The translations under genes were made by a program, and so were the position numbers. Of a stretch of DNA of 64,000 bases, positions 37,540 through 46,236 are shown piece by piece. Below the pieces are notes generated by a model, which was not told the origin of the DNA, made no database searches, and saw only the letters and a program-made list of their open reading frames with translations. Within the stretch, counting starts at the first letter, position 1. Each line of letters starts with the position of its first letter. The DNA comes from Candidatus Brachybacter algidus. GTDB lineage: Bacteria; Bacteroidota; Bacteroidia; Chitinophagales; Saprospiraceae. The stretch lies in assembly GCA_016711705.1 (NCBI GenBank), contig JADJSK010000006.1, positions 139,003-203,002 of the forward strand, read 5' to 3'.

Positions 37540-38922
37540 ATGAAAGTGGAACAGATCTATACAGGTTGTCTGGCACAAGGAGCATATTATATTAAAAGTA
37601 AAAATGAAGTGGCTATTATTGATCCTTTGCGAGAGATCAAACCTTATCTCGAAAGAAGTGAAAGGGATGGTGCCAAGATAAAATACATTTTTGAAACACA
37701 TTTTCACGCTGACTTTGTCTCTGGTCATGTAGATCTTAGCAGAGCCACAGGTGCACCCATTATATACGGACCTAACGCCAATCCTAGTTTTGAAGCAATA
37801 ATAGCAGAAGATGGGCAAATATTTGAACTTGGTGATATAAAGATTAAAGTGCTGCATACTCCCGGCCATACAATGGAGAGTGCTTGCTATTTGCTTTTGG
37901 ATGAAAATAACACACCTAAGTATCTTTTTAGCGGTGATACTTTATTTTTAGGCGATGTTGGACGTCCTGATCTTGCACAGAAGGCAGGCCATTTGACTGT
38001 TGAGGATCTGGCAGGGCATCTTTATGACAGCCTCAACAATAAGATTATGCCACTTCCCGATGATGTCATTGTTTATCCTGCTCATGGTGCCGGCAGTGCA
38101 TGTGGTAAAAACATGATGAAGCAAAATTCGGACACTTTGGGACACCAAAAAGAAATGAACTATGCGCTAAGACAACCTGATAAAGAATCATTTATCACTG
38201 AAGTCTTAGATGGATTGACCCCTCCTCCCCTTTATTTTGGCATGAATGTTAAGATGAATAGGGATGGCTATGAACAGATTGAAGATGTACTGGATAAAGG
38301 TAAAGTAGCCCTTAATCCGGCTGAATTTGAGTCCATTGCTAATGAATCCAATGCATTGATACTTGATGTACGGAATCCGGAAGATTTTGCAAAAGGATTT
38401 ATCCCACGTTCTATAAATATTGGTCTAGAAGGTCAATTCGCACCTTGGGTGGGCGCATTGATCGTGGATGTTAAAACTCCTCTTCTCCTCGTGACTTATC
38501 CGGGAAAAGAAGAAGAAACATCATTACGGCTATCCAGAGTAGGGTTCGATAATCAACTGGGACATATCGGAGGTGGATTCCAATCATGGAAGGACGCTGG
38601 TAAAGAAATAGATCAGGTAGACAGAATTTCCTCAAATCAGTTTATAGATGAATTGACCACTAAAGGTGGCGTAATTTTTGATATTAGAAAGGAATCAGAA
38701 TTTGAAGGAAATCACGTAGAAAATGCGAGAAATACTCCTCTGGAAAATATCAATGACTGGATTGATGATGCTAAAGAAACAGATGCTTTTTTTGTGCATT
38801 GTGCAGGTGGATATCGAAGTATGATGGCAGCATCGATTTTGAAATCGAGAGGTATTCACAATTTCAAAGAAATAGAAGGAGGTTTTGGAGCCATTAAAAA
38901 TGAAATGGAAAGCATAGTTTAA
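37540..38922 (+). CDS. Persulfide dioxygenase-like MBL-rhodanese-rhodanese protein
   Basis: A 460-residue protein. The N-terminal metallo-beta-lactamase domain (about 1-245) has ETHFHADFVSGHVDLS and, further on, LHTPGHTMESACYLL and LFSGDTLFLGDVGRPDL, matching ETHE1/BLH-type persulfide dioxygenases. A first rhodanese domain (about 255-350) has lost its Cys: the loop reads LLVTYPGKEEE. The second (about 360-460) keeps it in FVHCAGGYRSMMAAS. It should oxidise glutathione persulfide to sulfite, which the adjacent exporter could remove. Confidence 0.88.
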   Translation: MKVEQIYTGCLAQGAYYIKSKNEVAIIDPLREIKPYLERSERDGAKIKYIFETHFHADFVSGHVDLSRATGAPIIYGPNANPSFEAIIAEDGQIFELGDIKIKVLHTPGHTMESACYLLLDENNTPKYLFSGDTLFLGDVGRPDLAQKAGHLTVEDLAGHLYDSLNNKIMPLPDDVIVYPAHGAGSACGKNMMKQNSDTLGHQKEMNYALRQPDKESFITEVLDGLTPPPLYFGMNVKMNRDGYEQIEDVLDKGKVALNPAEFESIANESNALILDVRNPEDFAKGFIPRSINIGLEGQFAPWVGALIVDVKTPLLLVTYPGKEEETSLRLSRVGFDNQLGHIGGGFQSWKDAGKEIDQVDRISSNQFIDELTTKGGVIFDIRKESEFEGNHVENARNTPLENINDWIDDAKETDAFFVHCAGGYRSMMAASILKSRGIHNFKEIEGGFGAIKNEMESIV

Positions 38923-38973
38923 CCAAAAAATAGGACAATGATATAAATGTTCAAATTATTTGATGTATTTTCA

Positions 38974-39003
38974 TTGGTTCAATTATTAATAGCAGTATCT
39001 TTG
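38974..39003 (+). promoter_or_regulatory. Bacteroidota-type promoter of ssb
   Basis: TTG at 38974-38976, then 19 bases, then TATCTTTG at 38996-39003. This is a near-perfect match to the phylum consensus. Transcription would begin about 60 bases upstream of the ssb ATG. Confidence 0.75.
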
Positions 39004-39068
39004 GCTGGTTTTAACAAACAAAATTGTAAATTAATTATATAATATTTTAAAATTCAAATCTCACTATT

Positions 39069-39497
39069 ATGGTAAACAAAGTAATTTTAATTGGGAATCT
39101 GGGCAAAGACCCTGAAATAAGACAATTCGAGAATAACTCGGTTGCTAATTTTTCACTTGCTACAAGCGAGACTTATGTAGATAAAACAGGCGAAAGGAAA
39201 ACTCTAACAGAATGGCACAATATTTCTATTTGGGGAAAAGGTGCAGAGATTGTAGAGAAATATCTGAAGAAAGGCAGCAAAGTTTACATTGAAGGGAAAA
39301 TCACTTACAGAAAGTATCAGGATAAAGATGGTGTAGATCGTTATTCTACCGACATTAAAGCAGATACTTTTAAGTTTTTAGACTCAAAAGAATCTAATCC
39401 AAGTGGGGGCAACGAATATAATTCTAATTCGACTCAATCCAATCAACCTTCGCAAGCAGCGCCCAACTATACGGACGCAGATGATCTTCCTTTTTGA
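39069..39497 (+). CDS. ssb: Single-stranded DNA-binding protein
   Basis: A 142-residue protein. The OB fold starts MVNKVILIGNLGKDPEIRQF, continues through FSLATSETYVDKTGERK and EWHNISIWGKGAEI, and ends with the flexible Asn/Ser/Gln-rich tail and acidic tip DADDLPF that binds partner proteins. It coats single strands in replication and repair. It has its own promoter and a terminator right after the gene. Confidence 0.95.
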   Translation: MVNKVILIGNLGKDPEIRQFENNSVANFSLATSETYVDKTGERKTLTEWHNISIWGKGAEIVEKYLKKGSKVYIEGKITYRKYQDKDGVDRYSTDIKADTFKFLDSKESNPSGGNEYNSNSTQSNQPSQAAPNYTDADDLPF

Positions 39498-39510
39498 TCG
39501 AAGAATTAAC

Positions 39511-39544
39511 AATAGGGATGTTTTGCGACATCCCTATTTTTTTA
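39511..39544 (+). terminator. Rho-independent terminator of ssb
   Basis: A 10-bp stem (ATAGGGATGT with ACATCCCTAT) with a 6-base loop and seven T. It lies 14 bp past the ssb stop codon. Confidence 0.9.
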
Positions 39545-39694
39545 AGCTTTAATATGAATTGTGAATTATTTGTTATCGACCTGCAATCTATCTAAACACT
39601 AAGTAATTTTGCGTTGTTACTCGTGTAATCTCATTAGTAATGGTGAAACAAAGTGGTAAGTTTTTTTTTAAATGGTAGATTAATTCAATTTAAA

Positions 39695-40255
39695 ATGAAA
39701 GCATTAAAGAATATTTTAACAGGTATTTTGATTTGTATTGCATTTCTTTCATTCGGCCAAGGCACAATGCTCGAAGTGCAGTTGAGTAAGGATACCGTAT
39801 ATTTTGGTAATCAGGTTAAAGTAACTTTTGTGGCCTCTAATATTTCCGGCTCATTTGTCCCACCGTCATTTGATGGCTTCAATGTGGTAAACGGACCTTA
39901 TACTTCAAGTTCTTATTCTTTTATCAATGGAAGTGAAAGTAGAAAGACTACTTATATATATGTACTTGAACCAACGATCATAGGCAAATTGACCATAGGG
40001 AAGGCGACATACAAAAGTGCTGATAAGGAGCTTTCTAGCAATGAAATAAAAATTTATGTGAAAGCCAACCCAGAAGGAATAAAAGAATCAGCTGAGAAAA
40101 ATGAACCGAAAAGAAGTAATGACTTTTTTGAAGGATTTGGTTCGATGGAGGACTTTTTTAATTCTCCAGACTTAAAACCTTTTAGTACACAGCCTCAAGA
40201 GGCACCCATCAAAGCAACAAAGCCAAAATATAAATTCAAAACTGAGAAACTATAA
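39695..40255 (+). CDS. Short BatD-like protein (single domain)
   Basis: About 186 residues from the ATG at 39695, which gives a signal peptide (MKALKNILTGILICIAFLSF). The mature part aligns with the first BatD domain of the next gene: VYFGNQVKVTFVASNISGSFVPPSF then SSYSFINGSESRKTTYIYVLEP versus SSSYTFTLEP in the neighbour. It stops after about 130 residues of the domain and has no membrane anchor. It may be a truncated paralogue or a soluble partner. Confidence 0.75.
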   Translation: MKALKNILTGILICIAFLSFGQGTMLEVQLSKDTVYFGNQVKVTFVASNISGSFVPPSFDGFNVVNGPYTSSSYSFINGSESRKTTYIYVLEPTIIGKLTIGKATYKSADKELSSNEIKIYVKANPEGIKESAEKNEPKRSNDFFEGFGSMEDFFNSPDLKPFSTQPQEAPIKATKPKYKFKTEKL

Positions 40256-40275
40256 TTATTAATCTTAACCACTAT

Positions 40276-42024
40276 ATGTCAGGCATTAAAAGATTCATCT
40301 TTTTTAGTTTCTTTCTCTTTTCCATCACTAACTTTCTAAAAGCACAGGAAGTTAGGTTTTATGCTGAAGCAGAGACTAATGAAGTTCCTTTAGATGGTTA
40401 TTTTGAAGTATATTTTAAGATTGAAAATGGAAACGGAGTGGATCTCTCTCCTCCGACCTTTTCGGATTTCAAAGTTCTCGGACCACCGACCTTTTCATCA
40501 CAGACGAGCATTATAAATGGAGAAGCTTCCAGATCCAGCTCATATACATTTACTCTTGAGCCTACAAGAAAAGGAAGATTTACTATTGGTCCCGCTACAG
40601 TAAAGGTAAACGGTAAGATCTTTACCTCCAAACCGATAACTTTGGAAGTATTGGAGGGAAAAAGTGATGCTAAATTGACAGATGAAATTCAAAATGGTGG
40701 AGATGTTTTTGCCAGAATGGAGATCAGTTCGGAAGTCGCTTACCCCGGACAGCAGATTACACTTGAATATAAAATATATTCCAGGTTGGATGTTTCCTCA
40801 TTCAACTTTAATAGCGAATCAAAATATACCGGCATATACGTCAAACCTTTTAAAAACTTCGATGGGGGTGTCAAAGTTAAATCGTTTGGGGGTCAAAGAT
40901 ATATGGTTCGAACTCTTAGAAAGCTTGCGCTGTTTCCACAGCAAAGTGGAAAAATGGTCATAGATCCGGCCATCTTGACTGTGGGTATTCCGATGGACAA
41001 TGATGATCCATTCGGCTCATTATTTTCTAGTTCTAAGCCAAAACAACTCAGAACCAATAGTTTGCAATTTGAGGTTAGGCCTCTGCCAACTCCTATCCCA
41101 GATGGCTTTCTTGGCGCAGTTGGTAACTTTGAATATTCTGTGTCGAGTGATAAAGTTGAATTGACTACAGATGATGCAGCAATGCTTAATTTTAAAATAT
41201 CGGGCAATGGTGATATGAAGAAAATCCAAACACCATCGCTAAGCACAGACTCTATCTTCGACTATTATCCGGCTGAAGTGTTGGAAGATACAGAACAGGA
41301 ATCATCAGGGCAATGGACTGGCATTAAATCTTATGTCATAGATCTTACTCCTAAAAAGCCGGGAAAGTATAACATCGATATTCCTCCATTTGTATATTTT
41401 GACCCAAAGACAAAGGAATATAAAACAATAGCACCTGAACCGCTTCCTCTTGTGGTGAGTCAGGGATTAAATAAAGCAGATTCACAGAGCGATGAAGCGG
41501 AGCTGGTAAAAGAAGTTTCCTATTTTCAGAAAAATAGAAATATTATATTGGTTACCGCAGGTAGTTTGGCGTTGCTGGCATTTATCGCTTTTCTCTTCAG
41601 ACCTTCAACTAAAAAGGAGCATAATAATTTAACCGGCACTGAGCCTAAAGGAGCTGAAGCCAAAATAGATATTCTTGAATCTGACCAAGCCCTCAAAATT
41701 CCTCCAAAGGAGACAAATGTCAACGAGTTACTTAGAGAAGCAGAGAATTTAAAGATTAATGAAAACTGGAAAGAATTTTTCAAGAGTCTTAATGAAACAT
41801 TAGGAAGTTTTCTTTCTGAAAAACTGGAAATTCCATTTTCTAAGTTTTCAATCAATTCTGTCATTGATAAGTTGAAGGAGCTTGAGCTCAGTAATGAGTT
41901 TATAGAGGAAACAAGACAAATAATGCAAAAACTTGAGGGTGCTGTTTATGCCAGATTCATTGATCAAAATACGGCAAATGAGATGCTGGAAAGTGTCCGG
42001 AATGTGATGCACAAATTAAAATAA
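40276..42024 (+). CDS. batD: BatD-family protein
   Basis: A 582-residue protein with a signal peptide (to about residue 24, KAQ) and repeated Ig-like beta domains (VPLDGYFEVYFKIENGNGVDL, then PGQQITLEYKIYSRLDVSSF, and so on). One membrane helix lies near 420-440 (IILVTAGSLALLAFIAFLF), followed by a helical cytoplasmic tail (LLREAENLKINENWKEFFKSL). BatD belongs to the Bat aerotolerance set, usually with batA, B, C and E; none of these lie next to it here. It starts 21 bp after the short paralogue. Confidence 0.85.
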   Translation: MSGIKRFIFFSFFLFSITNFLKAQEVRFYAEAETNEVPLDGYFEVYFKIENGNGVDLSPPTFSDFKVLGPPTFSSQTSIINGEASRSSSYTFTLEPTRKGRFTIGPATVKVNGKIFTSKPITLEVLEGKSDAKLTDEIQNGGDVFARMEISSEVAYPGQQITLEYKIYSRLDVSSFNFNSESKYTGIYVKPFKNFDGGVKVKSFGGQRYMVRTLRKLALFPQQSGKMVIDPAILTVGIPMDNDDPFGSLFSSSKPKQLRTNSLQFEVRPLPTPIPDGFLGAVGNFEYSVSSDKVELTTDDAAMLNFKISGNGDMKKIQTPSLSTDSIFDYYPAEVLEDTEQESSGQWTGIKSYVIDLTPKKPGKYNIDIPPFVYFDPKTKEYKTIAPEPLPLVVSQGLNKADSQSDEAELVKEVSYFQKNRNIILVTAGSLALLAFIAFLFRPSTKKEHNNLTGTEPKGAEAKIDILESDQALKIPPKETNVNELLREAENLKINENWKEFFKSLNETLGSFLSEKLEIPFSKFSINSVIDKLKELELSNEFIEETRQIMQKLEGAVYARFIDQNTANEMLESVRNVMHKLK

Positions 42025-42034
42025 GCCTTTATAT

Positions 42035-42583
42035 ATGTTATATTTTAACTTCAATCCCTTTCCGGTGCTCTCCTCTGAAAGATTAGAATTCCGCAGGATA
42101 GGGCATGAAGATGCCACTGATTTTTTTAATCTAAGGACACATCCTCAGGTCATTCGTTACCTTGACAGATTGCCGGAAAAGTCAGTAAAAGATGTTTTTC
42201 CGATCATCGATAACATTGATGCAGCAGCAAAGAATAACACAGGTATCCTATGGGTGATCACCTCTAAAGATTCTGAAAGAATGATGGGTACGATAGGGTT
42301 TTGGAAGACAGATTCACAACATCACCGGGCAGAAGTGGGATATTTATTACATCCGGACTTTTGGGGGAAAGGCTTTATGGATGAAGCTTTGAAGAGAATT
42401 ATAAAATATGGCTGGGAAAATATGTTACTCCACACTATTGAAGCAAATATTAATCCGGAGAATAGGGCTTCAAAAAAATTATTAGTCAACAATGGGTTTG
42501 TGGTGGAAGGATATTTTAAGGAAAGTTATCACTACGATGGAAAATATTTAGATGCAGAGATTCTGTCCCTGATAAATAAATAA
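42035..42583 (+). CDS. GNAT acetyltransferase (RimJ/RimL type)
   Basis: A 182-residue protein with the RimJ/RimL GNAT outline: ERLEFRRIGHEDATDFFNLR at the start, MGTIGFWKTDSQHHRAEVGYLL, the acetyl-CoA-binding turn PDFWGKGFMDEALKRI, then EANINPENRASKKLLVNNGF and EGYFKESYHYDGKYLDAEI. It probably acetylates an N-terminal or side-chain amino group; the target is unknown. It is 10 bp after batD and likely in the same transcript. Confidence 0.9.
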   Translation: MLYFNFNPFPVLSSERLEFRRIGHEDATDFFNLRTHPQVIRYLDRLPEKSVKDVFPIIDNIDAAAKNNTGILWVITSKDSERMMGTIGFWKTDSQHHRAEVGYLLHPDFWGKGFMDEALKRIIKYGWENMLLHTIEANINPENRASKKLLVNNGFVVEGYFKESYHYDGKYLDAEILSLINK

Positions 42584-42752
42584 TTGAAGTTTCGGTGGTA
42601 TATATATTTTCTAAAAGTCTTACTATTACTCAACCTAAGTTAGAAATTAGTACACATCTGATGCTTTGATTCCAAAATCTAATGATAACTTGATGGAAAT
42701 GGAACAGAGATGACACTAACTTTTATAATAGATCAAAACTCCATAAATTTTA

Positions 42753-42845
42753 GCCACCACCGCCCAAGCAGCATCGAAAATAATTGCACGAATTTGCACG
42801 AATAATTCGTGTTAGATGCGAAGCATCATTCGTGCAATTAGTGGC
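42753..42845. repeat. REP-like nested hairpin element, copy A
   Basis: About 93 bp bounded by GCCAC and GTGGC. Inside, AATTGCACGAAT pairs with ATTCGTGCAATT, CACGAAT with ATTCGTG, and GATGC with GCATC, so the strand can fold into a branched structure. Copies B and C are nearly the same. Confidence 0.85.
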
Positions 42846-42910
42846 AAAAAGAAGAAGATTAAATTGCAAGCAGATCTTGCAAACATATAAAATCCTCAAA
42901 GCTTTTATTT

Positions 42911-43004
42911 GCCACGACCGCGCAAGCAACGTCGAAAATAATTGCACGAATTTGCACGAATAAATTCGTGTTAGATGCAAAGCATCATTCGTGCAATTTG
43001 TGGC
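42911..43004. repeat. REP-like nested hairpin element, copy B
   Basis: Same structure as copy A, 66 bp further on, with a few substitutions (AAAGCATC loop variant, TTTGTGGC at the end). The direct repetition suggests local duplication or two insertions. Confidence 0.85.
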
Positions 43005-43263
43005 TAATAATATTTATTTTGGGTGAATACCTAAAAAATTAAATCTGAATAATTTTATGTAAAAACCATAGTCCTCAAATGAGGGAAATCTTCTCAACTG
43101 CATTTTACTTTTTACCTCATCAAGTTATCTTTTTGATTTTGGAACTAAAGCATTACAGGTTAAATAATTTCTAATTTCAGACATCTAACTTTATAATGAG
43201 TTAAAGAAATACTTATAGCGTTTCATTTCTAACGAAGATTTTTTACTACCTAATACTTCTTAC

Positions 43264-43930
43264 TTAGATATTCAGAAAGTTCATGAGAGATTCATACCTT
43301 TCATTCAGCGTATCGATATATTCAGTCTCCGTAAATGTCGCTAGCACTACATAATTATATCGCTCAAAAGTAGCTTTTAGGTATTGAACATCTAAAAGAT
43401 TGATCTTTAAAGTTACATATATCTTGCTGGGGTCTGGACCACTATTCTGTGAAATGAAACTACTTAGTATCATACCGTTTTCAGATTCTACTATCCTGCT
43501 GATCTCGGTAAGTGAATAGTCAACTCTATTTATCTCAAGCACCAGAATGGCGCCGGCTTCATTGAAAGAAAACTCTGATGCAAAACTTTGCACTAATTTT
43601 TCCAGGGTAATGACACCTAGGTACTTTTGGTTACTGTCTACTACAGGAATACAAGTTAGATTAGTAAGCGATATGAGTTCAAGAACTTCAAATACATGAT
43701 CGTTTGCCTTGACATAGGCTGGTTTATATGGCATTTGGTAGGACTCCAAAGGCTCGTTTGTGTCATGTTCAAGTATTAATTCCTCCAGAAATAATGCCTA
43801 TTACTTCATGACCATCAACTATAGGCAGGTGTCTTATAAAAAAATCTTCCATGATACGCAGAGCATCATCTCCGGTGTTAGCAGGGCTAACCGGAGTAAT
43901 TTCAGATACGATCAATTCGGATGCAAACAT
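43264..43930 (-). pseudogene. CBS-domain protein with a frameshift
   Basis: Two frames together make one protein. An ATG at 43930 opens MFASELIVSEITPVSPANTG and continues through HLPIVDGHEVIGIIS, then meets a stop at 43769-43771. The other frame reads EELILEHDTNEPLESYQMPY and continues to the stop at 43264, with CIPVVDSNQKYLGVITLEKL. The two are joined by removing one G of a GG pair at about 43782-43786. Intact homologues have both CBS halves in one chain. Either a real mutation or an assembly error; the ligand would be an adenine nucleotide. Confidence 0.8.
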
Positions 43931-43970
43931 TATAAAAAGTATTGTTGGTTATAAAGTTAGATTAATAACG

Positions 43971-44855
43971 TCATGCGAACAGTTTTTGTTTTTGAGCCGC
44001 AAATTGTTCATCAGTAAGAACGCCATTTTGTCTTAACTCACCAAGCTTTTTAAGTTCTGCCAATAATTCATCTGTGGACAATGGTTCCTGGTTTTCCTCA
44101 ATTATTTCTACTTCGGGAGCAATTGTCTCAGGACTTTTTATTTCATTTAACGCTTCTTTTTCATCCTGAATTTGCCATTTAGTAAATCCCGAATCCTTAA
44201 ACGCATCAAACTCAATTTGAATCCTGAAATATGCTAAAGCATCAAGCGTTTGAATCTTATCCAAATCCTTGAATCCATTCTTTATTGCTTTTTGCATATT
44301 GTTGCACAAGTCCTCTTTTTGTTCAAGCAATGAATTACAGCATGCCATCTGAAAAAGTATTTGTGGATTCTCTCTATTAATCAGTAAGGCAGCCTGGAAG
44401 CGTTCGAGTGCATTTCTATATTGGTAATCTTCAAAAAGTTTTAATCCTTCCTGATAAGCTTTATTGGCGCTCAATCCGACCACTTTAGGTATGGTAGTTC
44501 TAAAAGTGACATCCGGCTTTCTTTCTGGTGCACGGTCATAGTAAGGTTTTTCATCGGAAAAGATAATAGTCTTACCTCTTCTTCGATTCCTTCTATCGAC
44601 TTGTCGCGATCTCCAATTCTTTGGTGTAGTAAATGGTATGTCTACATTGTATTTGGATTCAAATTCTTGTTGTCTCATAGTGATTAGCACTAAAAAGTCG
44701 ATGACGCTCAGAAAAAAGGGAATAAATGTGAAGGAAAATACTGCATATAACACGCCCAACTTGATCTTTCCAAGATAAAATTTGTGGACACCTGTCCATC
44801 CTAAAAAAAATAGCCAAAAGGCTGGCAATATTTTTATCACGTTGTGACTGAACAT
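43971..44855 (-). CDS. TM2-domain protein with C-terminal SHOCT
   Basis: A 294-residue protein. A TM2 domain opens it (FLGWTGVHKFYLGKIKLGVLY, two membrane helices, about 8-60), followed by a basic linker (WRSRQVDRRNRRRGK), a TPR-like helical part (NALERFQAALLINRENP) and a SHOCT motif at the end (LLAELKKLGELRQNGVLTDEQF). It is probably an inner-membrane protein whose C-terminal tail mediates oligomer contacts. It lies 40 bp from the CBS gene. Confidence 0.85.
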   Translation of the reverse strand: MFSHNVIKILPAFWLFFLGWTGVHKFYLGKIKLGVLYAVFSFTFIPFFLSVIDFLVLITMRQQEFESKYNVDIPFTTPKNWRSRQVDRRNRRRGKTIIFSDEKPYYDRAPERKPDVTFRTTIPKVVGLSANKAYQEGLKLFEDYQYRNALERFQAALLINRENPQILFQMACCNSLLEQKEDLCNNMQKAIKNGFKDLDKIQTLDALAYFRIQIEFDAFKDSGFTKWQIQDEKEALNEIKSPETIAPEVEIIEENQEPLSTDELLAELKKLGELRQNGVLTDEQFAAQKQKLFA

Positions 44856-44994
44856 AATTGTTATTGTAGGATTTCATCTATATCTTTTTTATAACCTCAT
44901 TTTTTTTATATAAACACCAAAGGAGGAAAGATTATTCCAAAATTACTATAATTAATAGATTAAATGGCACAAAATCAAGACGATTAGCATTTAA

Positions 44995-46233
44995 TTATAT
45001 GATAATCCTACAAGTTAAGACTGCTATATCATCCGGAAAATCCTGATTTACATTGAATATTTCCAATTGATTCAATAGCATTGCATTAAAATTCTTGACT
45101 GGCTCTGTGCAGTTTTGGCATACAAATTTATAGAGTATCTCATCTTCAAATGACCTGTCACTTGGATCCTTTAAGTCTGTTATACCATCAGTATAGAGGA
45201 CCAGGGTAGCATTGGCACTGATCTCAACGGTAGCTACCTCCGTGGTAGGAAGATATTCCACTGCGCCTAATAGGGTCGTACCCTTATTCAGAAAATGCAA
45301 CTCACCATTCATGTGCATGATAGGAGGTACGTGTCCCGCATTGATATAACTTAGGGTGCGAGTTTTTTTATTGAATTCTCCAATGAAGAAGGTGATAATT
45401 TTTTCACTGTTGGTGATACGCACTACGGCTTTATTAAGTTCATATACCAAATTGTCCAATGTAATACTAGGTTTGATGACCTGGTGGAGAATAGCCTGAA
45501 AATTTGCCATTAGCATAGCTGCTGCTATGCCTTTGCCCGATACATCTGCGATACAAAAAGCAGTGCGGTTATTGTCTATCTCAAAACAATCCAAGTAATC
45601 ACCACCTATATTCCAAAGTGGTCGATAGATAGAGGACACCTTAAAGTGCTTCGTTTGAGGCCATTCATTAGGCACCATCATCTGCTGAACTTCCTTTGCC
45701 AGCTTTATCTCGTTGTTAAAACGCTCTTGCTCTATTTGGCGATTAAAAAGTCTTTTATTTTCTATAGCGACAGCAATAATATTGGCCAGAGTAGTTACAA
45801 ATTCATAATTATCGTGAGTTCGCAATTCCATACCAAAATGTCCGAGTATGACATATGCGATGCTGCTATCTTTATGTCTGATAGGGATAATATATTCAAG
45901 ATCCTGAAAGAATTTCTTATCTTTTTTAGACAAAAAGCAGGGCTTCGAATAATTTTTAAGTGTAGATGCATAATCGACAGCATTCATCTCCGGCATCCCA
46001 ATACTAGTCTTTATTCTCCATTCATCATCTTCAAAGAATAAGAGAATCATCCTATCGACGGCCATTTCAGCACTAAGAAAATTACTAAAACGGGTGTAAA
46101 GTGATTCTGCAGAAGCATTTTCATTGATCTCTTTGGTGATTTGAGACAATGAGTTGACCTGTATATCTTTGTACAAGAGGCTCTTTTCGAGACTCTTTAT
46201 TTTGTTTTGATATATATGCATGTCATCTACCAT
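44995..46233 (-). CDS. GAF-PP2C serine phosphatase (SpoIIE/RsbU type)
   Basis: A 412-residue protein. A coiled-coil start (KIKSLEKSLLYKDIQVNSLS) leads to a GAF-like domain (about 30-165), then a SpoIIE-type PP2C domain with GGDYLDCFEIDNNRTAFCIAD, SGKGIAAAMLMANF, INAGHVPPIM and LVLYTDGITDLKDP. The metal-binding Asp residues are all there. Such phosphatases switch anti-sigma or anti-anti-sigma factors. No partner kinase or STAS gene lies nearby. The gap to the upstream permease gene is 3 bp. Confidence 0.9.
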   Translation of the reverse strand: MVDDMHIYQNKIKSLEKSLLYKDIQVNSLSQITKEINENASAESLYTRFSNFLSAEMAVDRMILLFFEDDEWRIKTSIGMPEMNAVDYASTLKNYSKPCFLSKKDKKFFQDLEYIIPIRHKDSSIAYVILGHFGMELRTHDNYEFVTTLANIIAVAIENKRLFNRQIEQERFNNEIKLAKEVQQMMVPNEWPQTKHFKVSSIYRPLWNIGGDYLDCFEIDNNRTAFCIADVSGKGIAAAMLMANFQAILHQVIKPSITLDNLVYELNKAVVRITNSEKIITFFIGEFNKKTRTLSYINAGHVPPIMHMNGELHFLNKGTTLLGAVEYLPTTEVATVEISANATLVLYTDGITDLKDPSDRSFEDEILYKFVCQNCTEPVKNFNAMLLNQLEIFNVNQDFPDDIAVLTCRIII

Positions 46234-46236
46234 TGC

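Larger units (their letters stand above)
42661..43153. repeat. Inverted pair of a 35-bp dispersed repeat flanking two REP-like elements
   Basis: A sequence reading ATGCTTTGATTCCAAAATCT onwards at 42661-42695 recurs in reverse orientation at 43118-43153, with further copies at 49921-49958 and, reversed, 25761-25793. The pair here brackets two copies of a different hairpin element. No gene lies in the interval; the frame at 42750-42980 is made by the repeats. Confidence 0.75.

Noticed and set aside
42750..42980. Small minus-strand frame
   Set aside because: It is made of the two REP-like elements and has no protein-like composition.
43264..43749. CBS gene starting at TTG 43749
   Set aside because: The first CBS half lies upstream in another frame, so the TTG is only an internal codon of a frameshifted gene.
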